Positions 31,542 to 42,996 of a DNA stretch of 64,000 bases are shown piece after piece; position 1 is the first letter of the stretch; each line of letters starts with the position of its first letter. Position numbers and translations under genes: made by a program. The notes under the pieces are model-generated. The model ran no database searches and was not told the origin of the DNA. It was given only the letters and a program-made list of their open reading frames with translations. This DNA is from Stropharia rugosoannulata (Eukaryota > Basidiomycota > Agaricomycetes > Agaricales > Strophariaceae), in the NCBI GenBank assembly GCA_028532985.1, contig JANCIK010000007.1:3224001-3288000 (forward strand), given 5' to 3'.

Positions 31542-32369
31542 ATGTAATATATTGTTTTAACATACCTATAACATATGCTGGTGACGACAGCGAGACGACA
31601 TAGCAACTAAATGCCAAGCAGTTGACAGATCATCGATCTCGATCAGCGCCTGTCCTTTTTGGTAATTCCGATCGGCATTTGATACACCTGATAGCCATGT
31701 CAAACAAATAATAGATATGCAGAACAGAGAAAAATATTATCCCAACTCTGCAACACATCTTTCCAAGGTAATAAGTTCAGTTTAAAGATGAAAAAAAATA
31801 GACCTTTCGTATGATATAATTTTTTTTACTAGGTACAAGGGAACTTAGTAAAAGTAAGACAACGGCTGTAAGATAGTCGGGATTGAAGTAGAATTCATGA
31901 TAGATGGATGCAGACCAGGTTCATTGCAACTGGTTTTGTCTACCTTTTATTAGTCAGGACTAGAAGGCGTGTAGATATGTTACTGGAAATATTCTTAATG
32001 GCTCACATATGCATTACTACGCAAAGAAATGTTGAAGAATTGTTACTAAAAGTCTTTCTCTTGAATTCAGAATACTTATATCTCCCAGTTACGGCGTAGA
32101 TTTTCCTCATGAAAGTTGTTGGATGTACATAGAAGGTGAAATACATTTTCATTATAGAAAGCTAAGTGAGAAGTACTTAAGCTAAATAAGACAAACTGGA
32201 TAGTTATCGCGTCCCTCCCAATTGTATCAAATACTCTACCTGCATATCTTACATATCGAACAGCTGGGCACAGTTGGCGTCAGAGGATTATTTAAAAATG
32301 GTTGTATATGAACAACTTACATGGGCTCCATGATTGGTACGGACCAAGTGGACGGATTCCCACCCAGGG
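31542..32369. other. AT-rich spacer without recognised genes
   Basis: About 830 bp, AT-rich. The only frame of note (near 31908-32099) is short and Leu/Ile-rich, as chance frames in AT-rich DNA are. No RNA gene was seen. Confidence 0.5.
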
Positions 32370-32780
32370 CAGTTCCAGAGAGCAAAGAGGTGGGCATACA
32401 CTGACAAGAGGAACGTAGTAAAAACTGAGCTGTTGATGCCGGCGCTGAGGTAGCCGACGGTCCCTATGCGTACCAAGTCAGGTTATGTTGGATAGGCTTG
32501 AATAACGTCGCGCTTACAGCATAGTACCGGAGTGACGACCTTGTCTGCTCCGAGCTTTGGGAACTTCTTGTGGAGGAGCCAGTACGATACAGGGACTGCG
32601 AGGCCAATGAGAATTCCGAAAGGAACAATCTGGGATAGGATAAGGACGACGTTGCAGTGCTAAGCAAGATAAACTACTCACCGCGTAGCGACCCCCAGGT
32701 ACATACAAGATACTCCCCAGCGCACCCCACGAAATGGCGTTACTGTTGAAGCTCTGCGCTGCTGCCGCAGGAGACAAGGT
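32370..32780 (-). pseudogene. Relic of an oligopeptide transporter (OPT family)
   Basis: Three pieces in different frames or exons match the C-terminal part of OPT-family membrane transporters: a WGALG...VPGGRYA segment (about 32680-32770), FGILIGLAVPVSYWLLHKKFPKLGA (first of the next piece, about 32515-32620) and GYLSAGINSSVFTTFLL (about 32378-32465). Intron-like joins (GTGAGT...CAG and GTAAGC...CATAG) still separate them. After SVYAH the reading leaves the family and the frame runs out, and upstream no further transporter sequence is visible, so only a fragment is left. Intact family members import small peptides across the plasma membrane. Confidence 0.6.
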
Positions 32781-34131
32781 AAGAATAGAACCTTAGAAGT
32801 CCCGCGTGCCTTGTACAAGCGACTGGGGGGGGCACCAGGCCGCATCAGCGCAGTCAGAAGCGAACCAAAGACAAACTGCTCACCTGGAACGTACACAACC
32901 AGACCCATTCGAGCCAGAACAACAATTCGGTGATTCGCTGACACCGTCGCAGGAGTCTTTAGGCGGCAGGATTACAATGGCATCTCAATCCTCCGAGAAT
33001 GCGGAAAACAGGCTGCAGAGAGGAATGTAACCATGCTCAGGGATGGGATTGGAAGGTCTGTTTGAACCCGGTGATGGAGCGGCAGCGATCAAGTACGTAG
33101 TTCCAATGCTGCAAGGAGTGGCGAGCACCAGTTTCAATACTACTGAGTACTTCTACAAATTCATAACCCCAGATAATCAGCAGCATTGACGGGATGCTTG
33201 ATGAGAAACCGACGTACTTATGGGTTATGCGGCCGACATCCGTTCCTTGGGCAGCAACCCCAAGTCTTCCCTAACTCCAGCGAGTGACTCCCGCTGTCAT
33301 ATTTCCTTGTTATGATAATTGATAAGGGCTCCTGGGTCATGATATTCGCAGCGGGTACCACTGACCTTGACTTTTCACTTCGCATGAGCGCTACGAGCTC
33401 CTCAAGGACAAGGACCTCCCTTTTGACGTTCGGCTTCAGAAGGTGAAGCGCGTGCAGTGCTGAGCACGTTCAGCGCATTTTATAGACTCAAGGGAAGCAG
33501 AAGCGAAGCCTGGTAGAGGATCCAGTGCGAAGTGGGGTCAGTCGACTGGCCGATCGCCCGCAAGGTGAGATGCAAGATAGGTGGAGGGGAGTCCGTGCGT
33601 GGCAAATTCGGACGGATCCACGTGGGACGGATCAACACCTCGCATAAGTAACCGGATATGTTATGACATGTTTTTGATTTATTAATAGAGAATGTGGGCG
33701 CTTGTGGCAACCTGCAAGTGTAAGTACTTATAAATACCTTTACTGAAATGTAACATGTAGCTCTTATAGTAGTGTGAGAGATCAATCTAAGGTAGACTAG
33801 GAAAACAAATTTTATTATACAGATTGCAAGAGGCATTTACGAAAGCAACAAGAATTAATTATATACAGATTGTGAGCGACATTTACGAAAGCAACAAGAA
33901 TTATTCAGGCTTCTTCAGAGTGGCCAAGTCTCCAGTCACACGTAAGTTAATAGAAAGATTCAGGATAATATCTTTGCACTCACCAAAGACGAACTATTCC
34001 TCGGCATCGGCTGCGAAAGGTACTGCCCCGCCAGGTACTCTGCTCGACGTCATCTCGGCTCTTCTGAAAGGCTGGGGGTGCGATTTCGTTGCCTTCCGTC
34101 CAATATTTCTCATGGTATACATGTATCCCTC
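32781..34131. other. Spacer with a 46-bp tandem duplication
   Basis: About 1.35 kb without a convincing gene. Around 33815-33905 a unit of about 46 bp ending CGAAAGCAACAAGAATTA occurs twice in tandem with a few differences. Short frames across it have no recognisable product. Confidence 0.45.
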
Positions 34132-34766
34132 CTAGGTATCTTCCATGCCTGCCTGACTTGAATACACGAGCCGTCCAGTGGTCATGATGTGCGTGGTAGG
34201 GATGACTGGATCCCGTTAGATAGTCAGAATGACGCCGAAGGGAGGAAGAGTACTTACGTGATGACGACTGACCCATGTCTGTGTTTAAACTTCCCTCCCT
34301 TCTCCAAATCCTTCAGAGCAAGCCTCATGAGGCGCTTGATATCTTCTTCTTCCTTTTTGATGTAGATATCTTTGTAGTATTGATGGAGTATGTAGATTTT
34401 GAACATATCTTGAGCGCGAGTAAGATTAAAGAAGGGAGATAGCGGAAAATGATAACGTTGAGGATCAAGGAAAGATAGAGTAGAGGTGGGAGGAGGAGGA
34501 CGGCGCGTGAGCGGATGAGAGTCGAAGGTAAATGAGTGATGTGCTTGCTTACATAGGTGAATGCTCTCGGTTGTTGCGCGCGTCGTCCGATTTTGGCGGC
34601 GTATGTTGCGCGCATCGTCCATTTCTGGACTCAGCTGACCATACACCGACGTTGACTTGTACTGAACTAGAAAAAGGTGAGCTATGTCAGAATTCTGTAT
34701 TTGAGTGAATAATAAACTCACTTGCAATGCGTGAGCAGCCGAGACTGCAGGCATTTGCCTCGCCAT
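34132..34766 (-). CDS. Possible small Lys/Tyr-rich protein, unknown
   Basis: Four exons can be joined in phase: 34766-34722, 34661-34553, 34408-34258, 34156-34132 (330 nt, 109 residues). The start is MARQMPAVSAAHALQ. The middle is basic (NIRRQNRTTR), and exon 3 holds a charged helix (YKDIYIKKEEEDIKRLMRLALKDLEKGGK). All donors are GTGAGT/GTAAGC/GTAAGT type. The last exon is short and its acceptor is one of several possible. Exon 3 is the best supported part. I do not recognise the family, and chance cannot be excluded. Confidence 0.35.
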
Positions 34767-35691
34767 CCCATCGACCCCCTGCACATTGACTCCCTCCTCC
34801 CCGTCCCTATGACCGCCTCCTCCCTTTTTTTGGCATCACTCGACCCCACTCCGCCATTCAGCACCCTCCCTCTGGGCTGCTGATCAACGGCTCCTCACCC
34901 CCTCCTCACCCACCACCCGTCATTTTGCGCTGCCTACCCAAAATTAAGACTGTCACCACACCGACTGGCTTGAGTTTCATGTTGATCTTGGAGAAGAGTG
35001 CGACTTTTCAGAGCGGCGAGCGGCGTGGCAAGGGAAAGGAGGGACCAGGTAACGACAAAGAGCTTTGAGGCTGATTTTAAATGAGTTGTAAACGACTTGG
35101 GTCTTCCTAAAGCATGCGATCCTTTCGAAACGGAGTTATTTCTCCTCAATGGCACTACTGGGAAGAATCCAGGTTACTGGTTTTGATCTGCAGAGCAGTG
35201 CAAGGAGGGTTAGTGTTTGTGTGAAAGTAAGAAGTATTGAAAGGTAACCTACCAAAAAACATCTGTTGACCTCGTAGACGGTAGCAGAGGATAGAATCAA
35301 GACTGAAGCGCCTTGAAAGCGTCCTAGTAGTACGTCACCGCGTCTCTTAGCGGCGTTCTAGAACATGAGCCTCGTGGCTTTGATGCTGAGTAATCAGGTT
35401 CTAGACCCGTGGATTCTATTACTTAAGCACGGAAATCTTCCATGATTTCTTGAAGATTTCCAGCCTATTTCTCAGGTAGATACGAAGTACAAACATATTT
35501 TCACACATATCCGAAGGCAGACGTATTCAAGGTACTCAAATAGATAGGAATTCAACATACATATCTGAGGGAGGTAGCATCTGGATAGTATGATTCGGCG
35601 GGGATGACGCGAAGATTGATGGCACTTGGGTAGGTATGATCGTTACCGTAAACCCCACCTTAGTGCCCAGGGCGGGTCTTGCCCTAGGTGG
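34767..35691. other. Spacer left of HET unit A
   Basis: About 925 bp, with no gene recognised on either strand. The stretch at 35640-35690 includes CCAGGGCGGG...CCCTAGG, a short imperfect palindrome beside the edge of the duplicated unit. Confidence 0.45.
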
Positions 35692-36162
35692 CGGGACCGA
35701 GCTGAGCTGCCTCTGTACGCCCGCCGCCTCATCTGCTCGTTATATCCCGACATTCCCATATCGCGCACATCAGCCTTCCTTCCCAACAATGACCCACCAG
35801 AGAACTACACTCCGCTCTCTGAACCATGTCCAACCCACTGATGTTCACCAACCGCCCATCCCGCCGCACCCCGTCCCTTGCCTCACCACGCGCATCCCAG
35901 CAGCAGGCCCGCCTGCTTGTAGAAACTGCGCACATCTAGCTCTTGGGGTGGGACGCATAACCATGCCTCGGGAGGTGGGCGCGCATCCACTTCGCGGGGG
36001 AGCGGAAGCGGGAGGGATAGAGGGGGGGTGGCATAAAGTGCATGACCTGCGGCGCGGCATGCAGTGCTGAGTGGTAAGTAGTCATATATCATATTCCATC
36101 TTCGGATAAGATAAAGGAGGTACGGGCAAGTCAGAAGCAGCTTGTCTGATTGCTCGACACCA

Positions 36163-36169
36163 TATAAAA
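36163..36169 (+). promoter_or_regulatory. TATA-like box upstream of HET-A
   Basis: TATAAAA inside a block conserved with unit B (47115-47121), followed by a CT-rich stretch. It lies about 675 bp before the HET start codon, so either the leader is long or spliced, or it serves another transcript. Confidence 0.4.
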
Positions 36170-36842
36170 GCGTCAGGATTAAGGCTGGGAGTCAGCTCGT
36201 CAAGCAAGCCACTCTGTCATCTCACCTCCTACCTCCACCCTTGCTTTTAATTGCGCTGCCTCTCCAAGAAATTTCCTTCACCTACCCATCCCAAATTAAC
36301 CAATGAGCTGTGAGTGGACAGTGAGCAGAGGCACAATAAAAGGGAAGAGATTTGCGCGAAGAAATTATCAAGACCGCGGTGTAGTCTCGGACTTCACATG
36401 TCAGTTGGTCTATATTAAACTGCCTCGTGGCTAGAACACAAGTCAGCAGACATCTACTAGTCTTTCCAATTGAATGATACCAAAACTATAGTTAAGACAA
36501 CTACTGACCTTTTCTGAGTACGGAGTGTCACCAAGTACTCAGGCCGATACACCGTACATCTATTGACAGACTATCTCTTCGCCTAATAAAGGACATGAAT
36601 AACGACATGATAAAAATAGATGAGGAATTGTCAAGCTTAAAATAGACAATCAAACGCGTTTGACACGTTCCCGACTTATGTGGTCCGATGGTCAGTGCTG
36701 CCATTCTTCCTTCCTTCCCCACCTACGATCCGACCGAGTTCACAGTGTAAGCACTTCGTACTGACGCACGACGCATTGCTCATCGGACACCTTCTCTTGC
36801 ACAGCACAACACATTTTCCAACGACAAGTACATTACCCAACG

Positions 36843-38939
36843 ATGTCAAATGCGCACGCTCCTGCATCGATAGGTTTAGAAAGTCCAAAGGCTCGTGGAT
36901 TACTTGCAGCGCTAGCAAATTTGGTCAAGCCCATGGTGTATGAGTGCATGTCTTCGGGTACGTCCTTAAACGTTTGAACACTGTATGTTATTGAAATCAA
37001 GTCGAACCGTAATCGATCTTAGATAATCAGCGTAGCCAGCCTGCCGCACATGCTAGTGAGTGTCCTTGAATATATTGTCTCAACTTGCTATTTGACATTT
37101 GGATAGGCCGCAGCTCTGATGGACAATCTCCTGAGCTTCAATTTGTTAACTGTCTCAAGGAGTTTATTGCAGAGACTGTTGAGGAGCGCCGTACGACGGA
37201 ATCAGCTCTACAATCCAATCCGAATATCACAGATACTTCATCCTCAACGTCCCTTGTTCGTGTACCTCTCAACGTAATTGAGGATATCAACAGACCGCGT
37301 GTCATGCCAGCAGAGTGTACGTTTCTCAAAGTAGATTATTCCAGTTGACTAATACATTCTAGTTCGACAAGTGTTCAAAGACCATGTTTTGAAGATCCTC
37401 CGTGACAATGTATCCTCTATGCCAACGCGCCTATTGGCGTTCGATTCGGCTGGATCGCAAATCCGCCTTGTCAACCACCGCGAAGCATTGCTATTTTCAG
37501 CTGAGAATATATTCGCGGACATCGACCACGGTATGCTTCATTTCCTGTCTGATCTGGCACATTCTTTCGAAGATGATCCTACTGGCCAATTTTTGGATAT
37601 GCTGCTTGTCTTTTTCCATGATTCAGTTATTAGCCTAAATGATTTCATCAGGAAATATGTCCGATACACAATACTGTCTCACACATGGACAAACGACACT
37701 GCGGGCGAGATTTCTTATCAGGACTGGCCTACAAGAGACCAGAATCCTAGTGGATATGCAAAGATAAGAAATTTCTGCAAAGCATCTGCTCGGGGTCATG
37801 GCATCTATCTAGGGTGGATTGACACTTGTTGCATCAATAAGGAGAGTAGTGCAGAGCTGGACGAGGCCATTCGATCCATGTATAAATGGTACAAACAAGC
37901 CGCTATCTGCCTCATTTATCTTTCAAAGACAAGCTCCAAGGACGATATGGCACAGGACTCATGGTTCACCAGGGGATGGACGTTGCAAGAGCTTGTGGCA
38001 CCCTCCAAAATGGCAGTGTACAACAAAAACTGGACTAAGCTGTCTGTCGACCAGGTAGCAGTTGCGGCTGCCGCCGGAATACAAAAACACGAAATTGTTA
38101 ACTTTAATTGTGGATGGCAAAATCAGATCCCAATATCCCGACGGTTGCAAATGGCATGTGGGAGGCAGGTGACACGCAAAGAGGACACAGCCTACTCTTT
38201 AATGGGTCTTCTTGATGTCAGCATTCCGATAGCATATGGTGAAGGTTCCCGGCGCGCCTTCTCTCGCCTGATGCGCGAAGTCATCAGCTCAACCAAGGAC
38301 GTCATGGATATTTTTAACCGTGGCTACTCTAAAGAGAATCGGAATATCATCCCCAGTTCCGTGGATGCCTATAAACATCGCTCAGATGCCTTTGATGGTG
38401 CTTTTGGCTATGGCCCGTCCAAACTGAATGTTGTACTCCCTATTGAACCGTTCCTTCTCACGCACGTAGGGCTGCGTGTACACCTTCTTCTCGTCCCTAG
38501 CGTCCACAAAACCACCCTCAGTTCGATATTCAAACGTGAATATATACCCGCAGGAGATTTATACGGCGAAGCTTGCAACTATCTCTTATTAGACAAAACA
38601 TTCAAAACGAAGGATATGGACGATGGTCTCGGGACGGTTTTCGGTGTTTTCAACTTCTCCCTGACAAATGGCGAAGTAATAATCCAAAATCCCTGCCTTT
38701 CAATCCCGCTCAAAGTTGGATACAGATGGAAGATTTTGTCAAATGAATCATATTTCACCTCATATCATCATATTCCTACCAAAGATCTCCATGTTAACCC
38801 TATTGACGGATATAATTTGTCTCCTCCAGTTTTTACACTGAAATCTTCCAAAGATCCTGAAGGAGAAAACTCTGAAATTAAGGTACCCGAGAACGAGCTA
38901 ATGTCTTACGGTCTACGTCGTACTATGTTATATTTATGA
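36843..38939 (+). CDS. HET-domain protein A (heterokaryon-incompatibility type)
   Basis: Exons 36843-36957, 37023-37055, 37107-37316 and 37363-38939 join in phase: 1935 nt, 644 residues. The HET domain begins at about 220 (RYTILSHTW) and continues through WIDTCCINK, FTRGWTLQELVAP (about 322) and EDTAYSLMGLLDV (about 393), the usual conserved blocks. The N-terminal 200 residues and the C-terminal 180 residues are shared with copy B only. HET proteins in filamentous fungi trigger growth arrest and cell death when unlike strains fuse; specific partners are unknown here. Splice sites in B are at the same places, which supports the model. The start is the first ATG; all four exons are needed to keep the frame. 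It converges on a broken P gene. Confidence 0.88.
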
Positions 38940-39907
38940 AACAGATGTTTGTATTACCGCTCTTCATCGAGGGCATCTGAATATATTTTGTAGTTTGTGT
39001 AATTCAATCACTTGGATGTTATATTTGACAAGTGCATAGGCTAGGTCACAGTGAAGCGCAAACAGGAGGGCCGGTGCTGTCAGTGAATTGGTATGTAAGA
39101 AGATATAAAGAGGGTAGAGATATGAACGTACATCTTGGAGATTGCGTCAAATGGCTGCAGCGCTGCTCTCATGGCTGAATTACGGGAAACAGATGGAGAG
39201 CAGGGGATATATACCTCATGTTCTATTATTGGTGCTGCTCATTACAAGGCGATTACGCTGCTCGTATGTTCCCAATCCTGTGCAAACACTTCTACTATGA
39301 TACATTAAGTAAAGCTACAGAGGAGAAAATGCCAGCGTAGAGTATGCTTCATCATGGACAACGGAGATAGACAAGCCGCCGAGACTTAACGACGTTGTTC
39401 GCCCACGTCAGGTTTAGCTAGATAATGATCACCTGGAGGCTGGACGAAGGCAAGCAATGATCAAGGTCGGAATCACACCGTGGTCAGAATCAGAATCGTA
39501 CTCCCCATTCACGGGGGCGAGAGGTAGGAGCGAGACGTCTAGGCCGCGGATAACAGTGAACACCGGCAAATCATGGACTCAGTAGACGTGAAGAGGCGAA
39601 GGGCCACAGCACAGAAATCAAGACGACCAAAAGCACCCGAGTTAACCTATATAGATACATCAAACAGCAAAGCTAGAAAAACAAAAAAGCGAAGGGCAAC
39701 ACAACACAAAAGCGAAAGAGGGTACACGTACTATACATCTAATAATACAAATGTATGTCCAGCGCCGCCATTGCGGGAGCGGCTTTTGGGCGGTAAGTAT
39801 ATCTTCGCGAAAAAAGGGGAAAATGTCAGCGAAAGGAGAATACAAAATACAAATAGAAAAGGGAAGATTATCGTGAAGGTTCATAAATCATAAGTATAAC
39901 GGTGTGA

Positions 39908-40807
39908 TCAGGCTGCGACCGCTGCCGCAGCACGCCTCCCCATCCCCTTCGAGGCATTAGATAGTTGGAGCGAACGCGAGGGTGGGGCAGGCCTTGCCTT
40001 GAGGCTACCACGAGGAGCTGATCCGAGCATCACGCCTCCGCTGAGCACGGTGCTCACGACCCCGGCATACAGGTACTTTGTCTTCTCTGCCTTCTTGGAA
40101 TCAACCACGGGGCCCTGATGCGAAGGGAGGGGTGTGCGAGCAGGCTAGGGTGCTGTGGAGAAGCGGGGTGCCTGCCTGACATTTGCAGGCACAGCTGGGA
40201 AGTCGTTGTGTCGTGGGCGGGTAGCGGGGACAGACCCAGGCGAAGGGGCGGAGAAGGGCTGGGAGCACTGCTGCACAGGCTGACGATGTGGGAGGTTCCT
40301 TGGGCGGGAAAGACTGATATGGGTGGGTGAACTGGGAACTGGGAAAGACGTAGATGGTTCATAGACCGGCTCCGGGGGCAACGAGGTGAGAGGCAGACTG
40401 CGTCTATGACTTGAGGATAAACGAGAGCGAGTCGACGGATGATGCAGCGGTGGAAACAGAGCGCTCAGATGCGGCTGTGGAGGATGTGGAGCGAGTCGAA
40501 GACCGGGAGCTCGGGCGGGAGTCGGTGTCTGCATGGTACTTGTCAGTCAGTGTTGCGGGGTAATGGGAATGCAGTGCGCGTGGGTGTGAGGTGAGCACGC
40601 CCTCTGCCGTTGCTCTGTCGAGTCGCGCAAAAGCTCCGTGGCGACCTCGTCGTGCGTTGCTTTCAGGAGCTGTTGAGCTAGCTCACGGGAATGCAGGTGA
40701 ACGTTCCGCAAGGGTGATTGGGCCTGGAATCTTATGACACGCATTGGCAACGTCTGGTGAACGGGATGGGACTCGGTTGGAATTGATATGGGAGCGAGCA
40801 GGCGCAC
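39908..40807 (-). pseudogene. P gene copy A (broken)
   Basis: Minus-strand counterpart of the P gene of unit B. The C-terminal exon is recognisable at 40108-39908 (DSKKAEKTKYLYAG). The central part is split over frames at 40807-40547 and 40598-40404 by at least one frameshift. The N-terminal coding part and upstream region present in B are missing, apparently lost where R1 copy 2 joins at 40972. It is not expected to make the full protein. Confidence 0.7.
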
Positions 40808-42839
40808 ATGGAGCAGAAAAAGTGTTGAAAGGCAAGGATTATTGGTACTGCTCGGTTCGTTGAATACGCGTAATTAGGGTCGGCTTATACAATGCATTGG
40901 ATGAAAAATCAAGTCATAATGAATTATTTATATTTCGTTGTAGTATGGCCTAATGGTCAAAACTCTTGAGCACACAATGTGCTCACTGCTGCACCACTTA
41001 CCCACATTGCCTATCACACATGTGCTCCTCAATAAATGCGAGGGTTCCTGCTTTTTCTGTTAACATCTGGGCAAAGGGAAAAGGCAGTGATGGCAGTGAG
41101 CGTCAGTGTCTGATTCTCACGCACTCACTGACGCGTCTCACTCTCATAGACTCGGTTCTGTAGTGACGCCTCTTAGAGTCCCGAATAGAATCCGCATTAA
41201 GCGCGCTATGGAGTCCTGACAACTTACGATGCCAATAAAACGCAATCGGGCTCGAGAAGGCCTTGCCTTTGTGAGTTACCACGCGGCGCTTAGGGTACGC
41301 ATTGGGTGAGGTCTGCAGGTCTGCAGGGTGATGTAGAGTGGAGTGGGACGCGGGGCAGCCGTAGGACTCCCCTTGTGCCGTGGCAGACTCCTGGATCAAA
41401 GGTATGTTAGTAATCCCATTTCGCCTCGTACATATCCCATTGCGAGGAACCTCTAGTCAACCTCAGAAGGCCTGTGCCACCTCGAATAGGTACAGGTAGG
41501 TTGCGGCATAGTGCACTCGGTGAGGTGGAGACACACGGCAACCAATGTAACCGTTTTGTATTTTGTATTTATTGAACGCTTACCTCAATATATTCCATCC
41601 CATCATCTCAACTTGTACCAGGCCCTGAGCCCTCGCGCAGGGCAGGGCCACCCAGAGGTGCTGTCGTGGTACGCGTGCATCACTGCATCTCAAATCAAAG
41701 CAAGTACAAATCTCGTCAGTATAGATCAAGCACTTACCTTATTAACTTATGTTCCCATCCTGCCGTCGTACCTGAACCTGCATCCCGGGCTGCACTGCTT
41801 GAGTGAGGCACGGGAATGACATACCTGCACATAACCCCACGCAGATGAGGTGCCGTACCCATGAAGGGATCGTGTCCCTGCCAGGAAGGTAAGTCAGTCC
41901 GTTATGTCAATGTAGTTTGGTTTAGTTACTCACCTATTCATGTACAGAGCTCATGAGCATAGCATCTCTCGTGTCTGCTTGTGCACACGAACTGGCGCGG
42001 CTACGCATGACACGCTACGTAGAAGCAGGTATATTAGTCCGCATATTCCTGTAGTCTGCGTCACTTACTCCGCAATTCGTGCACAGAGCTGATGGGGAAC
42101 GCATGCCCGTAACAGCTTCATGTCTGCTCATGCGAGCTGCGGAATCCGTCACGGCAGTACGTCCTGCTATGGCATTATTAACCATGTTCTATTTCTGCGT
42201 GTGGAATAATGTACAAACCCATCACATGTCTCAATCATGTCTGCTTGCGTGTAGGGATTGACAAACCGGCACGCACTCACATGCAGGTAGGTCAGTTTGT
42301 GATTTTCATGTAGTCTGGTTCAGTTACTCACCAATCCTTCTGCAGGCATGGGATTAATATCCTCGTGTCTGCTCGCGAGAGATTCGGCAATAATTCATCG
42401 TGGTACCCTATGATGGTATGTTAATGTTAGCCGTGTTATATGTCTGCGTGAACGATGTATATGCTTATTAGCAACGTCCCTAGCCGAGCACTGCAGGCTG
42501 CTTGCCCGAATAACTCAGGCAATGGATCGTGACGCACCAGTTCGGTGCTCACTCTCTCGTATTCGTCCGTGGTCGACGTCCAGTCCGGCGTCCACCTGCG
42601 GCATACTGTGAGCAATCCCCTTTCTTGACTGCGTGTGCTGTTCGAGGTAAAAGTAGGGAGCTCGCTAGTGGGACATTCAGGCTCACCTTGCTGCGGGCAA
42701 GGTGCTTCATTAATCATTGGTCTTGCAGGTCTCGCAACGTTGCCGTGTATTCTTGGGGGGGATGGAAGGGACGTGTCGGTTCGTGTTAGGCAGCTTTGTG
42801 CATGAATAAATAGATCGTACTCACCAGGTTGTCCGTGTC

Positions 42840-42996
42840 AATAAAGGTCCACATGCGACTGGGGGCTAGGTCGCAGCCACCAGGGACGTCGGTGGTGCGG
42901 GTACTCATCAGTACAACATTGCGCAGAAAAGCATACATCTCACCGTGGTCGTCACAGCAAATGATGTGGTCACTGAGTCGTTGACGTGCCATATGG
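42840..42996 (-). other. Short open coding-like segment in R1 copy 2
   Basis: A minus-strand frame starts MARQRLSDHIICCDDHGEMY and runs about 55 residues to a GT donor-like site near 42840. The composition looks protein-like. R1 copy 1 lacks most of it (about 10820-10920 is rearranged), so conservation cannot be judged. No family was recognised. Confidence 0.25.

Larger units (their letters stand above)
35692..40972 (+). repeat. HET/P duplication unit A
   Basis: From about 35692 this sequence matches unit B (46612-52430) through the HET promoter, the HET gene, the shared 3' spacer and most of the P gene, with substitutions and small indels. The right edge is sharp: at about 40972 the P upstream sequence, still present in B (about 52430) and C (about 58920), is replaced by R1 copy 2. 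Confidence 0.85.

Noticed and set aside
39573..39893. 106-residue Lys/Arg-rich frame after HET-A
   Set aside because: Its counterpart after HET-B is broken and the region behaves as shared 3' noncoding sequence with no conserved frame.
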